A stretch of 38,218 nucleotides of DNA from Duganella phyllosphaerae. Its GTDB lineage: Bacteria; Pseudomonadota; Gammaproteobacteria; Burkholderiales; Burkholderiaceae_D. The DNA lies in assembly GCF_001758785.1 (NCBI RefSeq), contig NZ_LROM01000080.1, positions 1 through 38,218 of the forward strand, in the 5' to 3' direction. Below the pieces are notes generated by a model. It was not told the DNA's origin. It saw nothing but the letters and a program-made list of their open reading frames with translations, and did no database searches. This document shows, piece after piece, positions 33,876 to 38,218 of the stretch (positions are counted from its first letter, which is position 1; each line of letters starts with the position of its first letter). Position numbers and translations under genes: made by a program.

Positions 33876-34823
33876 TCACACAAAATCACCATGTTGCGTG
33901 GAAACGATTTCTGCCAGCGCGCAGCGCACGATCTCGGGATGGCGGCCCAGCGCCACGTGCCCTATGGCGCCGAACACCAGATTGCGGGCGCCGGGCAGCG
34001 CGCTCGAGTCCTGCGGGGCGACGATATTGTCGTGGACGGAATAAATGGAACAGAACAAGTTCCGTTGCAAATTAGCGTCAACCGCCGTTTCGGACGCGGC
34101 CAGCGCGCCCAGCCATGCGCTGCCGCAACGCATTTGCACCGCGTTGCGGCCCGGTCCGAGGTCGGCCAATACCGTGCCATGGTGGGGCGTGCCGAGCGTG
34201 ATCACGCGGGCGACGCGCGCGGCACCATGGCGGCGCAACCAGGCGCGCGCCACCAGGCCGCCCATGCTGTGCGCGAGTATGATCACTTGCGCGCTGCCAG
34301 TGACGGCGCACAGGTGTTCGACTGCCGCCTGCACCTGCGGCGCGAAGTCGTCGATGTCGGCGCCGGGCGGCTCGAGGTCGATGCCGTAGTGGCTGATGCC
34401 GGCCGCGCGCAGGTGCGCGCTCAGCGGCCGCCAGTAACCGCTGTTGCAGCCGTACCCGTGGATCAGCAGTACCGGCAGTCCGCGCGCCTGCGGCTGCAAC
34501 TGCAGGCCGATCGGGCGCAACATGTGCCAGGACGAGGTCAGCATGGTAGAAGCGAACTCGTGCAGGAACAGCCGCGCGGCTTTGATGGGATCAAGCGCAT
34601 GGATCACGGCGGGCACACTGCGCGCGCGCCAGCTGATGCGGAAATTGTTGGCAGCGATGCTCATGCGCACCAGCAGCAGCACCAGTACACCGCCGGCCAC
34701 GGCGGCCAGGACAGTCACCGGTGCCGGCCAGCCGGGCGGCAACAAGCTGCGCAAAGCCGCCGCCACGGCCAGCACGCCCAGCACCTCGACGACCAGCAGC
34801 AGGATGAGCAGGCGCTTGATCAT
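33876..34823 (-). CDS. Membrane-anchored alpha/beta hydrolase (lipase-like)
   Basis: A 315-residue protein with two N-terminal membrane helices (LLILLLVVEVLGVLAVAAAL; VTVLAAVAGGVLVLLLV) followed by an alpha/beta-hydrolase domain: the oxyanion-hole motif LLIHGYGCNSGYW, the nucleophile elbow LAHSMGGLVAR, the acid in SVHDNIVAP and the His in IGHVALG. The sequence ITLGTPHHGT is typical of triacylglycerol lipases and esterases. Substrate and exact topology are uncertain. It lies 24 bp before the PAS kinase, same direction, so it may be co-expressed with the cyclic di-GMP module. Confidence 0.88.
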   Translation of the reverse strand: MIKRLLILLLVVEVLGVLAVAAALRSLLPPGWPAPVTVLAAVAGGVLVLLLVRMSIAANNFRISWRARSVPAVIHALDPIKAARLFLHEFASTMLTSSWHMLRPIGLQLQPQARGLPVLLIHGYGCNSGYWRPLSAHLRAAGISHYGIDLEPPGADIDDFAPQVQAAVEHLCAVTGSAQVIILAHSMGGLVARAWLRRHGAARVARVITLGTPHHGTVLADLGPGRNAVQMRCGSAWLGALAASETAVDANLQRNLFCSIYSVHDNIVAPQDSSALPGARNLVFGAIGHVALGRHPEIVRCALAEIVSTQHGDFV

Positions 34824-34851
34824 GAATACAAGGGTCTGCGCGGCGCCAGGG

Positions 34852-35646
34852 TCACTTGCGGCCCGACGTCATCTGCCGGGCAATCCCGCGCAGGATGTTG
34901 ACTTCTTCCTTTTCCAGTTGCGCCCGCGCGAACAGGCGCTTCAAGCGCGGCATCAGCTTGCGCGGATTGCCGGCGTCGAGAAAGCCGATCTCGACCAGCG
35001 CGCTTTCCAGGTGCTGGTACATGCCTTCGATTTGCGCCAGGCTGGCGGCCTCGCCGTGGTAGCCGATCTCGTTGGCGTCACCGGCCGGCTGGCGCACGCT
35101 GGCCACCGTGCCGCCGCCGGGCGCCTGGTCGAGCACGGCCATCCGGCACTCGTACGCCACCACTTGCGCCGCCTGCGACAGGTTGAGCGAGGCGTAATCG
35201 GGATTGGCGGGGATGTTGATCAGCACATTGCACTGTTCGACCACCTCGTTGGGCAAGCCGAAACGCTCGTTGCCGAAGATGACCGCCGCGTGCAGCTCGG
35301 GCTGCGCCACCAGTTGGGTGGCCAACTGGCGCGGCGTGAGCACCGGCGGCGAGTACTCGCGCAGCCGGGCGCTGACGGCTGCGGCGAAATTGATGCCGTC
35401 GAGCGCCTCGGCCATGCTGCCCACCACCCGGGCGCCGGTCAGAATATCTTGCGCGCCGCTGGCGAACGCCACCGCCTCCGGGTCTTGAACGGCGTCGGCA
35501 AAGCGCGGATTGACCAGCACCAGGTCGCTGTAACCCATGGTTTTCATGGCCCGCGCCACCGCCCCGATATTGCCCGCGCGGCTGGTTTCGACCAGGATGA
35601 AACGCAGCTGTTTGAAAAAGTTAGTAGGGGTTTGGGGCAGGTTCAT
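34852..35646 (-). CDS. trmJ: tRNA (cytidine/uridine-32 2'-O) methyltransferase TrmJ
   Basis: SPOUT-class enzyme that 2'-O-methylates position 32 of tRNAs. The 264 residues start FILVETSRAGNIGAVARAMKTMG (RNA and substrate loop) and hold the knotted SAM site VIFGNERFGLPNE and INIPANPDYASLNLSQAAQ. The helical C-terminus (LESALVEIGFLDAGNPRKLMPRLKRLFARAQL) is typical of TrmJ rather than of other SpoU enzymes. The ATG at 35646 fits the family start. Divergent from suhB, as in many betaproteobacteria; its 3' end is 28 bp from the start of the hydrolase gene. Confidence 0.93.
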   Translation of the reverse strand: MNLPQTPTNFFKQLRFILVETSRAGNIGAVARAMKTMGYSDLVLVNPRFADAVQDPEAVAFASGAQDILTGARVVGSMAEALDGINFAAAVSARLREYSPPVLTPRQLATQLVAQPELHAAVIFGNERFGLPNEVVEQCNVLINIPANPDYASLNLSQAAQVVAYECRMAVLDQAPGGGTVASVRQPAGDANEIGYHGEAASLAQIEGMYQHLESALVEIGFLDAGNPRKLMPRLKRLFARAQLEKEEVNILRGIARQMTSGRK

Positions 35647-35752
35647 TTAAAATATCGCTATTGCGCAGTTTCAATACGGTGGTTCCGCAGGGTGTTATGC
35701 CCGGGATTTTACCTTGTTGCCGCCGCCCCGCTCTTTAATTCACTCTTGTCCT

Positions 35753-35799
35753 CTAACGCGTCGCCGGTGGCATAGCCCCGGTGGGCGTTAGCGTTCTTT
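35753..35799 (+). promoter_or_regulatory. Hairpin and short T tract in the suhB leader
   Basis: CTAACGC (35753-35759) and GCGTTAG (35785-35791) can form a 7-bp stem around a GC-rich interior with further CCGG pairing, followed by CGTTCTTTT. It resembles a weak terminator or a leader structure 17 bp ahead of the suhB start codon. Confidence 0.4.
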
Positions 35800-35815
35800 T
35801 AACGGAAAAGTTATC

Positions 35816-36607
35816 ATGCACCCAATGCTCAACACGGCGATCAAAGCAGCTCGCCGCGCCGCCACCGTCATCAACCGCGCCTCGTTCGACCTCGACCGCG
35901 TGATCGTGACCGAGAAAAACCACAAGGATTTCGTCACCGACGTCGACCAGGCGGCCGAACAAGAGATCATTGGCGTGCTGTCCAAGGCTTATCCCGACCA
36001 TGCATTCCTGGCTGAAGAGTCGGGTGCATCGAAGAACAACCACGACGAGGCTGAGTACTGCTGGATCATCGACCCGCTCGATGGCACCACCAACTTCATG
36101 CACGGCTTCCCGCAATACTGCATCTCGATCGCGCTGGCCCAGCGCGGCGTGATCACCCAGGGCGTGATCTACGATCCCGTGCGCAACGACCTGTTTACCG
36201 CCACCAAGGGCGCCGGCGCCTACCTGAACGAAAAACGCATCCGCGTCACCAAGCTCGACCGCATCGCCAACGCCCTGCTGTCCACCGGCTACCAGGCCGG
36301 CAATGCCAAGGCCCTCGACGAATACCTGAAAATGTACGGCATCATGGCCGAACGCAGCCACGGCGTACGCCGTCCGGGCAGCGCCGCGCTCGATCTCGCT
36401 TACGTCGCTTCGGGCCGCCTCGACGGTTTCTACGAAAAAGGCCTGAAGCCTTGGGATATCGCTGCAGGCGCCCTGATGGTAACCGAGGCTGGCGGCATCG
36501 TCGGCGAATTCTCGGGCGAATCGGATTACCTGTACAAGGGCGACATCATTGCCGCCAGCCCGAAAATCTTCGGCCAGATGGTTGGCTTGCTCACACCGTT
36601 TGCCTAA
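35816..36607 (+). CDS. suhB: Inositol monophosphatase family protein SuhB
   Basis: Mg-dependent phosphatase for inositol 1-phosphate; in E. coli the protein also works in rRNA antitermination complexes with Nus factors. The 263 residues have the metal site LAEESG, the signature IIDPLDGTTNFMHGFP, the substrate region GSAALDLAYVASGRLDG and the second signature KPWDIAAGALMVTEAGG. Length is that of E. coli SuhB (267). The ATG at 35816 follows GGAAAAG, a plausible Shine-Dalgarno. A hairpin lies in the leader and a strong terminator follows. Confidence 0.95.
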   Translation: MHPMLNTAIKAARRAATVINRASFDLDRVIVTEKNHKDFVTDVDQAAEQEIIGVLSKAYPDHAFLAEESGASKNNHDEAEYCWIIDPLDGTTNFMHGFPQYCISIALAQRGVITQGVIYDPVRNDLFTATKGAGAYLNEKRIRVTKLDRIANALLSTGYQAGNAKALDEYLKMYGIMAERSHGVRRPGSAALDLAYVASGRLDGFYEKGLKPWDIAAGALMVTEAGGIVGEFSGESDYLYKGDIIAASPKIFGQMVGLLTPFA

Positions 36608-36653
36608 GTGACCATAAAACCCTTGCTGATTTCAGTAGCGTAAGGTTTGTTAC

Positions 36654-36686
36654 AAAAAAAGGGGGCGGTTTGCCTCCTTTTTGTTT
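36654..36686 (+). terminator. Intrinsic terminator after suhB
   Basis: AAAAAGGGGGC (36656-36666) pairs with GCCTCCTTTTT (36672-36682; one G-U pair) around a 5-nt loop, then GTTT. A-rich sequence precedes it, so it may work in both directions. It lies 49 bp after suhB and insulates it from the helicase gene. Confidence 0.88.
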
Positions 36687-36829
36687 CCCTTGTGAAATTT
36701 TATTCCAGCTTAGCTGTTATAGTGCTAGCTGCGGCTTGCCATCCAGTCTTGCGCCGTACCTAGATAATCCTGATTGCCTGCGACTGGCGCTCCACGAGAG
36801 CGACAGGCCGATCTCATACAAAGCTACCC

Positions 36830-38218
36830 ATGCCATTTTCCTCACTCGGTTTGTCCGATGCTATCGTCCGCGCTGTTGCCGACACCGGCTACACCACCCC
36901 GACGCCGATCCAGACCCAGGCCATTCCTGCCGTCCTCAACGGCGGCGACCTGCTGGCAGGCGCCCAGACCGGCACCGGCAAGACCGCCGGCTTCACCCTG
37001 CCGCTGTTGCAACTGCTGTCGTCCAGCGCTGTCGGCAAGGCCTTCACGACCAATAGCTCGCCGCGCGCCATCCGCGCCCTGATCCTGACCCCGACCCGCG
37101 AACTGGCGGCCCAGGTCGAAGAAAGCGTGCGCACCTACGGCAAGTACACCAAGCTGAACTCGGCCGTAATCTTCGGCGGCGTCGGCATCAACCCGCAAAT
37201 CAAGCAACTGAAACACGGCGTCGACATCCTGGTCGCCACCCCGGGCCGCCTGCTCGACCACATGCAGCAAGGCACCGTCGATCTGAGCAAGGTCGAAGTG
37301 CTGATCCTGGACGAAGCCGACCGCATGCTCGACATGGGCTTCATCCGCGACATCAAGAAAGTGCTGGCCGTGCTGCCGCCGAAACGCCAGAACCTGCTGT
37401 TCTCGGCCACCTTCTCGGACGAGATCAAGGCCCTGGCCGATGGCCTGCTGAACAACCCGGCAACGATTGAAGTCGCCCGCCGCAACTCGACCGTGGAAGT
37501 GATCGCGCAAAAGATCCACCCGGTCGACCGCGACAAGAAGCACCCGATGCTGGCCTACCTGATCAAGACCCACAAGTGGACCCAGGTGCTGGTATTTACC
37601 CGCACCAAGCACGGCGCCAACAACCTGGTGGAAAAACTGGGTGGCGACGGCATCACCGCCATGGCCATTCACGGCAACAAGAGCCAGTCGGCCCGTACCC
37701 GCGCGCTGAGCGAGTTCAAGGACGGCACGCTGCAAGTGCTGGTCGCCACCGACATCGCCGCGCGCGGTATCGACATCGACCAGTTGCCGCACGTGGTCAA
37801 CTACGACCTGCCGAACGTGCCGGAAGACTATGTGCACCGCATCGGCCGTACCGGCCGCGCGGGCGCCACCGGCGAAGCGGTGTCGCTGGTGTGTGTCGAT
37901 GAACACGACATGCTCAAGGATATCGAGAAGCTGATCAAGCAAACCCTGCCGCGTGAAGTGATTGCCGGCTTCGAGCCGGACCTGAACGCGCGCGCACAAC
38001 CGATCCAGCTGCGCAGTGGCGGCCCTGGCCATCGTAACGGTGGCGGCGGCGGTGGTGGTCGCGGCGGTAATGGTGGTGGCCGTGGCAAGCCGGCCGGCGG
38101 TAACGGTGGCAATGGCGGCAACGGTGGCGGCAAGCCACGCGCGCCTGGCGCCGGCGCCGGTGCTGCGGCCGGCAGTGGTAATGGCGGTGGCCGCAGCGGT
38201 GGCGGCGGTGGCAATGGC
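36830..38218 (+). CDS. rhlE: DEAD-box RNA helicase, RhlE type, 3' end outside window
   Basis: ATP-dependent RNA helicase. From the ATG at 36830 the frame stays open to the right edge (463 residues seen). All helicase motifs are present: the Q motif [11 protein letters not shown], Walker [28 protein letters not shown] in [30 protein letters not shown] and [10 protein letters not shown]. After about residue 400 the protein turns into a Gly/Asn/Arg-rich low-complexity tail that continues beyond the window, as in RhlE and CsdA-like helicases involved in ribosome assembly and cold growth. The 5' leader from the suhB terminator is about 145 nt, holds a small hairpin (36788-36802) and has no strong Shine-Dalgarno. 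Confidence 0.93.
   Translation, partial: MPFSSLGLSDAIVRAVADTGYTTPTPIQTQAIPAVLNGGDLLAGAQTGTGKTAGFTLPLLQLLSSSAVGKAFTTNSSPRAIRALILTPTRELAAQVEESVRTYGKYTKLNSAVIFGGVGINPQIKQLKHGVDILVATPGRLLDHMQQGTVDLSKVEVLILDEADRMLDMGFIRDIKKVLAVLPPKRQNLLFSATFSDEIKALADGLLNNPATIEVARRNSTVEVIAQKIHPVDRDKKHPMLAYLIKTHKWTQVLVFTRTKHGANNLVEKLGGDGITAMAIHGNKSQSARTRALSEFKDGTLQVLVATDIAARGIDIDQLPHVVNYDLPNVPEDYVHRIGRTGRAGATGEAVSLVCVDEHDMLKDIEKLIKQTLPREVIAGFEPDLNARAQPIQLRSGGPGHRNGGGGGGGRGGNGGGRGKPAGGNGGNGGNGGGKPRAPGAGAGAAAGSGNGGGRSGGGGGNG

Noticed and set aside
38035..38218. GGT/GGC-rich repeat at the right edge as a noncoding repeat
   Set aside because: It is in frame with the helicase and encodes its Gly/Asn-rich tail.

Overview
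The window is high-GC bacterial DNA and reads as a piece of chromosome from a betaproteobacterium of the Oxalobacteraceae (Massilia/Duganella/Janthinobacterium type). This placement is inferred from gene content and order: hemC divergent from ppc, trmJ divergent from suhB, and a very long RpoD with an acidic insert. I saw no prophage, transposase, CRISPR array, rRNA or tRNA gene. Almost all of the DNA is coding, and several convergent genes end within 10-15 bp of each other.

Layout. Bases 1-4051: hemC (runs off the left edge) and ppc, divergent. 4148-7201: a large periplasmic-propeller histidine kinase without a response regulator beside it. 7216-8240: a methionine aminopeptidase translationally coupled to a ParD-like ribbon-helix-helix protein, behind an AT-rich, repeat-containing promoter. 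8258-10053: a GNAT acetyltransferase coupled to an exported PQQ-type sugar dehydrogenase. 10147-12621: rpoD, with a strong terminator and a 388-bp upstream region holding a -10 element and an early intrinsic terminator (possible small RNA or attenuator). 13010-14198: a ProQ/FinO RNA chaperone followed by a DEDDy exonuclease. 14339-16436: two cytochrome c genes separated by a 31-codon ORF that overlaps both. 16450-17094: an RlmI-like protein that lacks its methyltransferase domain. 17282-20600: a GIN-domain exported protein, an Rpn-family nuclease, yaeQ and purU.

20827-24124: a KGG-repeat stress protein behind a sigma-E-like promoter, then a molybdate operon modA-modB-modC-modE with a clear ModE box ahead of modA; ModC here is only the ATPase domain. 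24224-25171: a YgjP-like metallopeptidase and a Gly/His-rich small protein. 25248-28620: a probable four-gene operon TetR - TPR protein - LOG family phosphoribohydrolase - UGT-like glycosyltransferase. 28685-34823: a signalling cluster of a membrane alpha/beta hydrolase, a PAS-PAS histidine kinase and a 1217-residue REC-REC-GAF-PAS-GGDEF-EAL-REC protein. 34852-38218: trmJ, suhB and a RhlE-type DEAD-box helicase that runs off the right edge inside its glycine-rich tail.

How the parts may work together: the mod genes are a complete uptake-plus-feedback unit; the kinase and triple-receiver protein look like one phosphorelay controlling cyclic di-GMP; ProQ and the exonuclease may act together on RNA. 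The least explained arrangements are the TetR/TPR/LOG/glycosyltransferase operon, the ParD-like/MetAP pair, and the rpoD leader. All functional assignments come from motifs and family knowledge; no database search was run.
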